A stretch of DNA of 64,000 bases, taken from contig OV884059.1 of NCBI GenBank assembly GCA_930367215.1, positions 34,463,882 through 34,527,881 on the forward strand. The letters run 5' to 3'. The translations under genes were made by a program, and so were the position numbers. Within the stretch, counting starts at the first letter, position 1, and each line of letters begins with the position of its first letter. Below, piece by piece: positions 53,008-63,838 of this stretch. The notes below the pieces were generated by a model, which worked only from the letters and a program-made list of their open reading frames with translations, made no database searches and was not told the DNA's origin. The DNA is from Pollenia angustigena. Its lineage: Eukaryota > Arthropoda > Insecta > Diptera > Polleniidae.

Positions 53008-53503
53008 ATGTTCTTACTTACTGCATAGTATTTGATGTTTTTCTTTACTTGGGTACGCTATTTCCCTAACTGGGACGTTTATATAAGTTGTGTAATTTAC
53101 TTACTATTTATATTTAATGATAGGATGTGTATTATGCCTTGGGGGGCGAGTATTAGGTTATATAATAAGATAAGTTATAGATAAAAAAGTTGTTTTTTTA
53201 GTACATACATAACATCTTGAGTTGAGGTGCGTTAACAAACCAGTTTTTTAAAACAAAAATCTTGGTGAAAATAATTTTTATTAAATTATAAATAAACCAG
53301 GTTTTCGTTTGTAATACAATATTTTAAAAACGTAAATAAAAATTTTTTTTTTTTCTTTTTTTTGAATGAAAGTTCGTATGATTCGTAAATTTTACTCAAG
53401 ATGTTATGATTAAATGACACAAAAATGTAAATATGTATGTAGGTATAAAGAATTAAGTTTTTCTTTTGCTTTTAACTTTTAATTACTTAGGTATTAAGAC
53501 TGT

Positions 53504-53542
53504 GTAATATATTTTTAATGGCCCACATGGGCTTTGTATTAC
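53504..53542 (+). other. 3'-terminal two-level hairpin of LINE-5
   Basis: Outer stem GTAATA (53504-53509) with TATTAC (53537-53542); inner stem GCCCA (53521-53525) with TGGGC (53528-53532). The (AATA)n tail starts about 9 nt later. Confidence 0.5.
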
Positions 53543-53586
53543 CTAACCGATGAATAAATAAATAAATAAATAAATAAATAAAATAC

Positions 53587-54954
53587 ACAACGGATTCGGG
53601 AATTTTGGATTCCATATTACGAATTGCAAGCGTAAGGGGCAATCACACGGGTATGTTTGATTGTACCCTTCGATCTCAGCAGGCCAATTTATCTCATGCA
53701 ATAGCAGTAATAGTAATTGACAAAAATACACAATATTGTAAAGCAGAAAATGTAAAAACGAACAAGGGTAATTATCACTGGCCGCAAACTGTAAGAGGAC
53801 AGACAGTAGAGCAACAATGCGTTGAAGAATCCTATAACAGTCTGATGGCGACCTATCATTGCCACGAAAATGGAACTTGGACCGATCTTAACACAGAAGT
53901 CTGTGCATATGTTAGTCCAACCACTCGTGTGTTGGAGCAATTTGCCAAAATGAATTTGACCCTTAACAAAGCAAATGTTTTGGAGATAGCACGCCGGCTG
54001 CATAACTTAACACATACAATGGAAAACCTAATACGTATTAAAGATCCAATGGATTTGGAATTTCTAGCACGAACTTTAGTAAAATATTTAGATTTTATAA
54101 CTAACAAAAATGAATTAGCTCAACTGGTTTTGGATATCGTATCGCAACTACTGCTATTGCCATCAAACATTTTTTATGAAGCACAACAAACTCATCAAAG
54201 TGGACTTAAATTGTTGGCTTGCGTAGAAGCCGCATCTAGGCACGCATCACTACATACACCGACAATTGAAGAACATGGAAATATGCAACAAAATTTAATA
54301 AATACGGTTCCACGTACATTTTTTGTCGATTACTTTAGTATTCGACCTGAATCTTTTGCTGGCATATCATGTGCTTGGGTGCGTTCCTCTACTCTAACAT
54401 TTGCAGGAACTGCCAGTTCTTCATTTGAGTGTAGTACTTCGAATGATTCATTTCCTTCATTTGGACGGTACATTGATGCAGCAATTCAAATTCCAGTAAA
54501 TTTGCTGTTTAGTGATAAATCGTCCCAATCTGTTATAAAGTTAATGGTGGCTGTATTCCGAAATGCTAATTTGATACAGCATTTGACTAGTAATAGAAGT
54601 GTAGTTTTATCATCTGCAATAATTGGAGCTAAAACCATTAACGAAGCCGAGGAAAGTGTTCTACAGTCATCTGAAGACATCGAAGAGAAAAATCAAATTG
54701 CAATCATATTACGGGTTCATCCGTTTTATGATGATCGTAGTGCACCTATACCTGCGCGCTGGGACGAAAATAGAAAAATTTGGAACCCGGAAATGTGCCA
54801 GCAGCTTTACCTACATCGCGGGCTGTTAATGTTTTCTTGCAAACGTTTGGGTTACTATGGTTTGTTGCAAAGGTCTGCTTACCTTATCGATTTTGAAAGT
54901 GATGAAGCAGGAGGGGCTCGTTATAAAAAATCTTATAACAACAATCTAAGATGA
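53587..54954 (+). CDS. Exon 5: Ig second half, hormone-receptor motif and GAIN-like region of the ADGRA-type gene
   Basis: The frame opens at the LINE-5 tail (TTDSGILDSILRI...). The second Ig cysteine lies in NHTGMFDCTL. An HRM module follows (YCKAENV, YHWPQTVRGQTVEQQC, YHCHENGTWTD, VCAY). Then comes a long helix-rich GAIN-like region (VLEQFAKMNLTLNKANVLEI .. VLSSAIIGAKT) and a GPS-like end (WDENRKIWNPEMCQQLY, FSCKRLGYYGLLQ). It stops at 54954. The seven-helix exons are not in the window: they may lie further downstream (a donor before the stop is possible) or be lost. No acceptor AG exists between the LINE tail and this coding sequence. Confidence 0.75.
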   Translation, partial: TTDSGILDSILRIASVRGNHTGMFDCTLRSQQANLSHAIAVIVIDKNTQYCKAENVKTNKGNYHWPQTVRGQTVEQQCVEESYNSLMATYHCHENGTWTDLNTEVCAYVSPTTRVLEQFAKMNLTLNKANVLEIARRLHNLTHTMENLIRIKDPMDLEFLARTLVKYLDFITNKNELAQLVLDIVSQLLLLPSNIFYEAQQTHQSGLKLLACVEAASRHASLHTPTIEEHGNMQQNLINTVPRTFFVDYFSIRPESFAGISCAWVRSSTLTFAGTASSSFECSTSNDSFPSFGRYIDAAIQIPVNLLFSDKSSQSVIKLMVAVFRNANLIQHLTSNRSVVLSSAIIGAKTINEAEESVLQSSEDIEEKNQIAIILRVHPFYDDRSAPIPARWDENRKIWNPEMCQQLYLHRGLLMFSCKRLGYYGLLQRSAYLIDFESDEAGGARYKKSYNNNLR

Positions 54955-55620
54955 GCTGTCAAAAATACACATACACACTACATACATATAAAACAATAAG
55001 ACGAATTCATTAAAATGTTTAATTTTTTAGTGCAAATAGTGAAAATCTTGTGATAAGTGTTTAAAAAACAATATTTTTAACAAAAAAAAAAAGAAAAGAA
55101 TAACAAAGGCCTATCCAAAGGATAGACCTTGAGAATAACAAGTAAGATTTCCATATTCTATTATGCCGAATCTAACATACAGTCTACAACTGACATGAAA
55201 TAAATAACTTTAACACTAAAATGATGTTAGTGTTAAGTATAGACTCTCATGTTAGAGGTTTTCTCATGTTTTAACACGGTTGTTAATGCAAATATTTTAA
55301 CAACGCTTTTATAACATTATATTATAACAGCAAATCATGTCAGTTGTAGACGGGGAGTTATAGATATTGGGTATTGGGTGCTAAAATCTTTAAAATTCGA
55401 TTGAAAAATTAAAAAAAAGAAACTTTCCACATTATACAAATATGAGATTATTTAAACAAAAAATTACTGTTTAACTTTCTTTTAGGATTTTTGCCTATAC
55501 CTTATAATTTAATTCCTATTCTGCCGCTACCTGACAATTCCATGCCAATACAAAATCAATTCAAATTACAATCCATTTAATTCAAATAAGTTAGAAATGC
55601 ATTTCTAATTCTTTTTTATT
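54955..55620. other. Non-coding, with the start of a repeat
   Basis: A+T rich. 55105-55135 holds a short hairpin (GGCCTATCCAAAGGATAGACC). At 55137 AACAAGTAAGATTTCCATATTC resembles the R1 start and is followed by ATTATGCCGAAT. There is no gene evidence; I found no transmembrane-encoding frame that could continue the receptor. Confidence 0.5.
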
Positions 55621-57883
55621 CCCTTCACCGAAGGTAAGAGGGTATATATAACTTTGTCATTCCGTTTGTATGTTCCACAATATTGATCCTACACCCTATA
55701 AAGTATATATATTCTGGGTCCTTATGAAAAGCGAAGTTCAAATCCGGTTGTCCGTCTGTCTGTGTGTATGTTGAAATTGGTTTTCCGAAAACCCCAGAAA
55801 TGATGTGCACTAGGTTGATGTATATTTATGTCACATATACTCCGTTTAAGTTTGCTATTGAAATTCAGCCAGATCGGTCCAAAAATGACAGAGATATGAG
55901 TAAAAAACCACGACTGTCTCTAAATTTTTCCAAAAATCCCTTGTTGTATTTTTTTTTATTTCTGTATATCTTGAGAACGGCAAGAGCCAAAGTTTCCAAA
56001 TTAGGTACACACATTTAGGTTGCCAATACACACCATCCTACAAAATGTGGGCGGGATTGGAGAAGTGGACGTGGTACCTCCCTTACAAAAAAAATTAAAA
56101 ATTGTATAAAAACCTAAACCTAAACCATAGATCTCCCCGAGTCCAAGCTTTATAACTAAAGTAAATGGTAAATTTCTTCTTCAACACGTCGGTATATAAA
56201 TCTGTCAAATCAATTAAAAAATGGCTGAGTTATGAGCAAAAAAGGCTGAAGTGCACTTTACGGGGCGTACGAAAAAAAAATATAAAAAATATGCCACCCG
56301 ATCCAGAATTAAAAAAAAAAATACCAATATTAATATTTAAGGGGGCTGAGGCCCGTGGAGACCCCTGGGTCCAAAAAACCGCCCCGCCCACTAAATGGTA
56401 TGTGTGGGTACTCAAATTAAAGGTAATTGTGCAACAAAAACAAAAATATTAAAATTTTTGGTCGGTGGCTCTTCTAGGGCCCTCTGGGGCAAAAAAAGTG
56501 CCCCCTCATAACACTTATGTATTTCTGTGTGGGTACTCAAATATGTATTTTGTTTTTGTATTCGTTTAATATTTTCCTCTCCAGGTTAATTTATGTACCT
56601 TTTATATTCAGAGAAGTTTTAGTTAGCGAAGCCGGTCTTTGTTATACAATAGAGGAGAAAATCCTTGCGCCCGGCCGAAGGCCGGCTATACAGAAAAGCT
56701 TTAGTTAGCGAAGCCGGTCTTTGTTATACCATAGAGGAGAAAATCCTTGCGCCCGGCCGAAGGCCGGCTATACAGAAAAGCTTTAGTTAGCGAAGCCGGT
56801 CTTTGTTATACCGTAGAGGAAAAAATCTTTGCGCCCGACCGAAGGCCGGCTATACAGAAAAGCTTTAGTTACAAAAAAATAAAAAAAATCCCGCGATTTT
56901 TATAACAAATTGTTTGTCTACGTTGCTATTCCCTTAAACAATACAATCGTAAGCAAACTACCTTTCATTCGAGTACCCACACATAGTTATAAGGGTGCGA
57001 GGGGCTATATTTTACCCCCCAGAGGGACCCAGAATTCCCGCTCGACCTAAATTTTATTAATTTCGTATTTTTTACACAATTACCTTTAATTTGAGTACCC
57101 ACACATACCACTAAGTAGGCGGGCCGCTTTTTTTGATCCATGGGGTCCCAGGGGCCTCAGCCCCCTTAAATTTTAATTTTGATTTTTTTCTTTTTTTATT
57201 CCAGAGGGGGTCCAATTTTTTTTTTTTTTTTCGTACGCCCCGTAAAGTGCACTTTTGCCGCAAAAAACCACGACTACCTCAAATTTTTTCGAAAAATCCC
57301 TTGTGGTTGTTGTATTTTTATTACTTTTTGCTGTATATCTGGGGAACGGCAAAAGCCAAAGTTTCCAAATTAGGTACACACATTTAGGTTGCCAATACAC
57401 ACCATCCTACAAAATGTGGGCGGGATTGGAGAAGTGGGCGTGGTACCTCCCGTACAAAAAAAATTAAAAATTGTATAAAAACCTAAATTTTGGGGCTGCT
57501 ATACGTCCTATGGATTTGACTTACTATATACCAAAATATCGGAAATTTCTAGTAGAACATATTTTATAAAAAACTCGGAAAAATCGGTTCAGATACAAAA
57601 AAGTTATGACCAAAATTAATAAAAACCTAAATTTTAGGGCTGCCATATGTCCTATGTATATGACTTATATAACAAAATGTCGGAAATTTGTATGAGTTAT
57701 AACCGAAATACTGGGGTCTAATCAACGCATACGATATCGAGCAAAATTCATCGAAATTATTTATTTTGATATCTTGAAACTCGATATCGAATGAAATTTA
57801 TTGAATTTGAAATAAAAGCATTCGACATCGAGTAACTCGACATAACATTTATCGAGTTTTCATTCGATACGCCAGTGTCTATC
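55621..57883 (-). repeat. R1 dispersed repeat, copy c, first part
   Basis: Inverted relative to copy a: CCCTTCACCGAAGGTAAGAG, ATTGATCCTACACCCTATAA, CCCCGAGTCCAAGCTTTATAA, then GGGGTCTAATCAACGCATACG of the internal MITE. It contains duplicated segments (GTTTCCAAATTAGGTACACA at 55997 and 57360; TATACGTCCTATGG) and the G+C-rich tandem array. It is cut at 57883 by the copia element and resumes at 63512. Confidence 0.7.
56621..56876 (+). repeat. Three tandem 82-bp G+C-rich units with a perfect hairpin
   Basis: Units start at 56621, 56703 and 56785 (AGTTAGCGAAGCCGGTCTTT...). Units 1 and 2 carry CCGGCC GAA GGCCGG, a 6-bp stem; unit 3 has one change in it. They stand out against the A+T-rich surroundings. 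Confidence 0.8.
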
Positions 57884-58119
57884 TATAAGAATTCAAACAT
57901 CGTGTTCTATAAGTTTTATGTTAAAGGCGTCTTTATTTAAAGAATTCAGTTTGACGAATGATATAAAGAAAAAGAATGCGAAAAATATGATGCAATACTT
58001 CTGCACAATATACATACATACATACATATACATAGTGTATGTATTGGTAAACAAAAGGAATGTAAAGTTAACAAATAAAATAAAGTAGAGTTGCATACGT
58101 AACACTTCGGTCGCTAACA
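57884..58119 (-). repeat. 3' LTR of the copia element
   Basis: 236 bp, starting TGTTAGCGACCG in minus sense. It includes a CATA microsatellite (one unit longer than in the other LTR). Matches 63280-63511. Confidence 0.9.
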
Positions 58120-58145
58120 CCTCCCCTCGAAGTGAGTAGAATGCT

Positions 58146-61100
58146 CTAATTGTTGAAAGTGACACCAAGATCCACGGAGCAGCTAAGGTGTTTCTGTGCT
58201 GTAACTGCTTTTGTTAATATGCCCGCTGGCATATCCTCTGTCTGCAGGTATTCCAATTCAATTTTTCCGGAGTTCAATTCCTCCTGTATGAAGTGGTGGC
58301 GGACATCAAAATGCTTAGTACGTGGGTGATATCCGAAAGATCTTGCTAAGCTTTGAGCACTTTGGCTGTCATTGTACAGCGTTATTGGACTGTGAGTCAG
58401 ACCGACTTCCTTCAAAATTTCATCTAGGTATAGGGCCTCTTTGCCGGCCTCAGATAATGCGATGTATTCTGACTCAGTGCTAGAGAGAGCTACAGTTCTC
58501 TGTTTGCGAGCTTGCCAGCTGATGGCTGCGCCGGAAAGTACAAATGCGTACCCGGTATAGGAACGTCTATCCACTTGGTCTCCGCCCCAATCAGCGTCGA
58601 CCACTCCATATAAATCAATACCGCTTTTCTGATACAGTAATCCATATTCTGATGTACCCTTTAGGAACCTTAATATTCGCTTGGCTGCCTTCCAGTGCAC
58701 TAAATTATAACACGAGTTATATTGACTTAAACAATTTACAGCGTAAGAGATATCAGGACGTGTCATCACTGCAAGGTACATGAGCGCGCCAATTAAATTT
58801 TGATATGGGTATCCCCTCACATTATCCTGTGATGTAATAGATTTCTCAAGTTTTAGACCCACCTCCATGGGGGTTCGAGCCGGTTTACAATTTACCATTG
58901 AAAATCTACGCAATAACTCATTAGTGTAGTTTGCCTGACTAAGAAAAACTTGGTGTTTGGCCAAGTCTTGTTTAAACTGTATGCCGAGGCAAGACTGTAC
59001 GAGTCCCATATCTCTCATTTCAAAACAATCTGCCAGGAATCTCTTAACTTCGTCCACCCAATTATCATCGTCGGAAGCTAAAAGTATATCATCCACATAG
59101 ACTGCCTAAATTAATATCCTGCCCGCTCTACGCGCCGTGAAAAGGCAGGGATCAAGTTTAGAAGCCACAAGTGAGGCCTCATTTAGCTTAGTTATCAGCT
59201 TTTGATACCATTCTAACCCCGATTGCTTCAAGCCGTATAAAGCTTTTCTGAGCTTACATACTGGTCTTTTGCAGTTACGAATTCTTTGCAACCATTTCGA
59301 GGCGGTTTCTCTTGCTTTATCACTTTTACTGGCCGACGATCCGATCGATGCACCATTTTCCAACTTTCGCAAGACATCAGTCAAATAGTTTGGAACCTCC
59401 ATGAAAACGTCATGACTAAGTTCCCCGTTGAGGTACGCGGTGACAATATCTACTTGATGTATCTTAAGATTCATTTCCGCCGCTATAGCCGATAGAATTC
59501 TAATTGATAAGGATTTTACCACCGGGGAATAAGTTGACTCAAAATCCTCCCCTGGGCGTTGCGAGAAACCTTTGGCCACCAAGCGTACTTTCTTTCTGCC
59601 ATCTTCTTTGGTACGGAAAACAAAACGATTTCCTATTACCTTCTCATCTGGATGTTCTACTATCTCCCAAGTTTTGTTGATTAAATGCGCCAAAAATTCA
59701 TCTTCAGTGGCACGAGTCCATGATTCACAGTCATCTCCCTTAAAGGCTTAATTTATGCTCAGTGGATCACCCGCCATAGCCAAACTCGCGGTCTCACAAT
59801 CTTCAAAAATAACGTCCTCAACAGATTGGCCGTTGTGATCATTTTCTTTCATATCGACAGCATTTTTATGATGTTTTCTTGGGCGCAAACCAGGTCTTCT
59901 AACACTCGGCTCTCTTTCTACTTCGTTCGCCTTTGGCTCTTCACCTACCGCGTCTGCGTGTGCCTCAACTCTGACGTCATCATCTTCCATAATCGTTTCC
60001 ACAGGAAAAAGGAAGTCTATTTACTCTGAGTCATTACGTTGGTTATGATGAGCCTCATTAATTTTGCTTTCAAAAAACATTTCGTCCAAAAACTTAACGT
60101 CGCGGCTGTTTGTCCGGAGACCATAAACGGTAAGCCTTGGCTTCTGCTGAGTACCCAACTAAAATGCATTCTTCCGATTTTGAGCCGAATTTTCCATTTT
60201 ACTTGTCTTTAATCAAGACAAAAGCTTTAGAGCCAAAAGGTCTCATATGTGACACACTTGGTACTTTCTGTGTCCATATTTTCAATGGTACTTGTCCATT
60301 AAGGGATTTAGTTGGACATCTATTTCTGATGTAACATGCTGTACTGATGTCTTCGGCCCAAAATTCCGGGCTTAACCCTGCTTGTTTCAGCATACACCTG
60401 GCCATCTCGGCGAGGGTTCTATTCTTCCTCTCAGATATGCCGTTCTGTTGGGGGGTGTGAGGAGCAGTAAGACGTCTTTTTACACAAGTCTCGAGGTATT
60501 TGTTGAACTCTGTGTTGACATACTCCGTTCCATTATCAGTCTGGAGATATTTTATCTTCCTTCCAGTGATATTTTCAGCAGCGTTCTTATATTTCTTAAA
60601 CATTTCTAAAGCGTCTGACTTGTGCTTCAAGAAAAATACCTCACAATATCTGGATTCATTGTCAACAAAAGTAATGAAGTATTTTGCCCCGGAGATGGAA
60701 TTACTCCTCATAGGGCCGCAAATGTCGCTATGAATAATTTGTAGAAGATCAGATGTTCTATTTTCGTCACACTTTGGAAACGCCTTCCGCGTTTGCTTTT
60801 GTGAAATACATATTCCACATGGGTGCAATTTTTCTTCCACTGGGAATTGCATTCCGTGTACCAAATTTTTCTTCATCATAAATTTTAAGTCAGATTCGTT
60901 GAGGTGCCCCATCCGCTGATGCCATGAGTCTATACTGCCGGATTTACTTTCAACAACTGCCGCTCGTTCATGTTTGTTTTCCAAATAGTACAGGTTTCCG
61001 ACTCTATTAGCGGTGTATAAATGACGGCCGTCTCTCATTATCACAGCGCTATCATTACGGAATAGCACGTTGTACCCTTTGTCTGTAATTTTAGAAACCG

Positions 61101-61382
61101 ACAGCAAGTTTGTTCTTAAATCTGAGACATACATTACCTCATCAAGGCTAATTTTTGATCCGTAGCCTTTTTCCCATACTTCAATGTTAACGCTGCCCAC
61201 TCCAGTTATCTTCGTTTCGTGGTGATTTGCCAAACTCAACGTTTTGTGTATTGGTTTAAAATCTATGAAATTGTGTTTATCCGCGCTCATGTGAGTTGTA
61301 CAGCCGCTATCTAAGCACCAATAACTTTTGTCACCTTTACCACAAAAGAATGCATCCTCTACTGTGTTGAACATTGACTGCT
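58146..61382 (-). pseudogene. Copia pol: protease, integrase, RT and RNase H with several stops
   Basis: Read right to left. Protease WCLDSGCTTHM near 61310. Integrase with an HH..CC finger (HQRMGHLNESDL, CGICISQKQT), DDE residues in IHSDICGP, LQTDNGTEY and NGISERKNRT. RT with KTWEIVEHPD, RFVFRTKEDG, HQVDIVTAYLNGEL, LRKALYGLKQSGLEW and AVYVDDILL. RNase H with YGVVDADWGGD, ALSSTESEY and YNDSQSAQSLA. Lesions: stop TAA near 60196, a frameshift near 60090, stops near 60020, 59748 and 59106 (the last directly before YVDD). In copia this is one Gag-Pol ORF. Confidence 0.9.
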
Positions 61383-61390
61383 GTTCGATG

Positions 61391-62430
61391 CAGCGTTACC
61401 GTTGTGATACTTAAGTATCAATTTGACCCTTTTTCGACGGTGTTGATACCTTTTATGACCCTTCTTTTAAATTATACTTTGGTATCATTATCACCCATTT
61501 TGTGACACTTTTTGACCCTTTTTTGGAAATATCTCTCACATTTTGTTTTTTGTCAACACTGCGGAACAGAAGTGCTAAGCAAATGTTTTCGAAATAAACA
61601 TTGCTTGATATGGAACAGACTCAAAGTATAAACTTACAATTACATGCTTTCTTCTCCTTGATTTTTGATAGTAAAGAACAATTTCCCTAAAAGCAAATAT
61701 AACTCATATACATAATTGTTATTTTTTACGATCGTTTCTTTTCAAAACAAAAATTTGAAATTTTTTTAAAAAAATGCAATTTGGTGTTTTGCTCTCTTAA
61801 AGAGTAGCATGTTTTATTCAAAAAAAATTCGCCCTTAATAATGGCAAAAGGTATTGAACTTTTCGCCCCCTTTTGAATCGACAGTGTTGAGAGTGCCCTA
61901 ACAGGAATGAAAACAAGAGGTAAAATTGCTAAATTAGCGGAAATTCCCAAATAGTTGGTAACAGCGGTATGATAGCAAAGTCTAATATTTATTAAAAATC
62001 GTAAAAGCTTAAAAAAAATCTGACACTTACAGGAAAAAATCGCTTTAATCGAGAAAATGGTTACAATTCGCGAACGATTGCAAAATTTAAAACAAACACT
62101 AAAATTTATTTGACATCGCTAAATCGGAAAATTACATAAAAAGTATTCAAAAATTAGCTATAATGATAAAGAATAAACTTTTTGTCAGGTGTTAAAAACA
62201 GGACAGAGCATTCCATAAAAAAATTAAGTTTTTTGAGCTCTTCCTACCTGAAATATTATTTTTTTGTTTGCTTTTAAAAAAACTTAGTCTTATTATGTTA
62301 ATTTAAATGGGAAATACTGCTTTTAAAAAACTTGACCCTTTTTTTTTATTGAAATACCCTTTTTTTGACCCCTTTTTCTGGAAAATCCCCTTTTTGTGAC
62401 CCTTTTCGAAAATTTTCAACGGTAACCCTG
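61391..62430. mobile_element. hAT-type non-autonomous element, copy B, in copia
   Basis: Exact 8-bp duplication GTTCGATG (61383-61390 and 62431-62438). Ends CAGCGTTACCGTTG and (complement) CAGGGTTACCGTTG. It is inverted relative to copy A and lacks the nested foldback. Removing it with one duplication copy restores the Gag-Pol frame exactly. Confidence 0.93.
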
Positions 62431-63199
62431 GTTCGATGACGTCACCGCCCTGCCTCTCTGTTGTTTTTGTTTTGCAGTTTCTTGCAAAATGGCCTGGCTT
62501 GCCACACTTATAACAAGAATTCGACTGTTTTTTGTTGTTGCTGCGTTTGTGGTCCGCTTTGTTAGCCTTTGTAAAATGTTTGCCACCTTTGTTTGTCTTA
62601 ACATATAACGCATTTTTCTGCGTTCGCTCTTCGGTTGCTCTGCGTGACTGACTTTCGTCTAAAATTTTTACCCTTAAAATTTCTGGAGCCGGGAGCTCGT
62701 CTCTTGTCTCAAGAGCGCAACGAAATGTCTCATATGACGTGGGGAGACTGCACAATAACAATATGGCAAGTAAGTCATCACCTACCATGACATTGATCTC
62801 CCTTAATTTCTTAACAGCATCGAAGAAATTATATAAGTGGTCTCTTACATTTTGGCTTTCGGACATTCGCGCCAATGCAACCTGTTTTAAAAGGGTGGCT
62901 TTTCTTGCCGGTCCCTTTGACTCAAACGTATCCCTCAATTTCAACCACATTGCATTTGAACACTGACATTCCGTAATTTGATTTAGCTCCGATGGGGATA
63001 TGGATAACGTTATATCCGCACATGCCTTTTGATCAAATAGCCTCCATTTATTAGCATCTGCCTCTGCTACTGGGCAGGGAACTGAACCATCGACATACGA
63101 CCACAGGTCATTTTTAGTTAAAACTGCCTTCATTTGAAGTTTCCATGTGTCGTAATTCTCAGCATTTAATGGTTCAATACGTACCACTGAACCTGCCAT
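62431..63199 (-). CDS. Copia Gag, N-terminal part of Gag-Pol (interrupted)
   Basis: ATG at 63199 (MAGSVVRIEPLNAENYDTWK..). UBN2/copia-type Gag with WKLQMKAVL, LREINVMVGDDL and ILLCSLPTSYETF. One CCHC knuckle (CYKCGKPGHFARNC) near residues 230-243, then GGDVIE where the hAT element begins. The open frame continues into the hAT DNA to 62303, which is not native. Open throughout, unlike pol. Confidence 0.9.
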
Positions 63200-63261
63200 A
63201 TCTTTAATAACTTTCTTTTATTAATTTTATGTGGATGAATATATTTAACACGCTTTAAGAT

Positions 63262-63279
63262 CGCACTGGGCCCATAACC
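63262..63279 (-). other. Copia primer-binding site
   Basis: GGTTATGGGCCCAGTGCG (minus sense) begins directly after the 5' LTR. Drosophila copia primes on an internal piece of initiator tRNA-Met with a very similar GGTTATGGGCCCAG (memory). Confidence 0.7.
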
Positions 63280-63511
63280 TATAAGAATTCAAACAGCGTG
63301 TTCTATAAGTTTTATGTTAAAGGCGTCTTTATTTAAAGAATTCAGTTTGACGAATGATATAAAGAAAAAGAATACGAAAAAGATGATGCAATACTTCTGC
63401 ACAATATACATACATACATATACATAGTGTATGTATTGGTAAACAAAAGGAATGTAAAGTTAACAAACAAAATAAAGTAGAGTTGCATACATAACACTTC
63501 GGTCGCTAACA
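63280..63511 (-). repeat. 5' LTR of the copia element
   Basis: 232 bp; matches the 3' LTR with a few substitutions and one fewer CATA unit. Followed by the target duplication CTATC. Confidence 0.9.
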
Positions 63512-63838
63512 CTATCGTATGCAAAAAAAAAATCAATAGTTTATTCGATACGATAGTATCGAATGCGGTGATTAGACCTCTGAAATCCCGAAAATTACTC
63601 TTTTTATACCCTTCACCGAAGGTAAAAAAGGTATATATTACTGTAATTTCTACAATATTGATCCTACACCCTATAAAGTATATATATTCTGGGCCCTTAT
63701 GAAAAGCGAAGTTCAAAACCGGTTGTCTTTTATTTAAAAAAAAAAAATATTTACCAGTTTTATTTAGTTTTTGTCTAGTTGCTCTGTATTCTGCTCGCAC
63801 AATGGTGAAGGGTATATAAGATTCGGCACAGCCGAATT
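63512..63838 (-). repeat. R1 dispersed repeat, copy c, second part
   Basis: It resumes the internal MITE (CGTATGCAAAAAAA.., GATAGTATCGAATGCGGTGA) and runs to GGTGAAGGGTATATAAG and the hairpin ATTCGGCACAGCCGAAT, the mirror image of the start at 23404. The final AGCACTCTTACTT is missing. Confidence 0.7.

Larger units (their letters stand above)
48160..53580 (+). mobile_element. LINE-5: full-length Jockey-clade LINE with two intact ORFs
   Basis: 5' UTR (from about 48160-48200), ORF1 48323-49288, a nested MITE between the ORFs, ORF2 50194-53007, 3' UTR, hairpin and (AATA)n tail to 53580. Both ORFs are open at full length, so the copy is young or active. It lies in sense orientation between exons 4 and 5 of the adhesion-GPCR-like gene, with its tail directly against coding sequence. 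The 5' boundary is uncertain by tens of bases. Confidence 0.85.
57884..63511 (-). mobile_element. Copia-type LTR retrotransposon, degenerate, with nested hAT element
   Basis: LTRs 57884-58119 (236 bp) and 63280-63511 (232 bp), with 5-bp duplication CTATC (57879-57883 and 63512-63516). Polypurine tract GAGGGGAGG next to the 3' LTR (58120-58128, minus sense). A primer-binding site is visible. Gag-pol order Gag-PR-IN-RT-RNaseH is the copia order. The hAT element 61391-62430 splits gag from pol. Several stops make it inactive. Confidence 0.92.

Noticed and set aside
53543..53731. Minus-strand frame over the exon 5 start
   Set aside because: Shadow of the (AATA)n tail and exon 5.
56621..56876. 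Bacterial or organelle origin of the G+C-rich repeat
   Set aside because: The units are embedded in the R1 repeat with fly sequence on both sides; nothing else bacterial is present.
57133..57467. Overlapping frames on both strands
   Set aside because: Part of the R1 repeat; composed of homopolymer-driven Phe/Lys runs.
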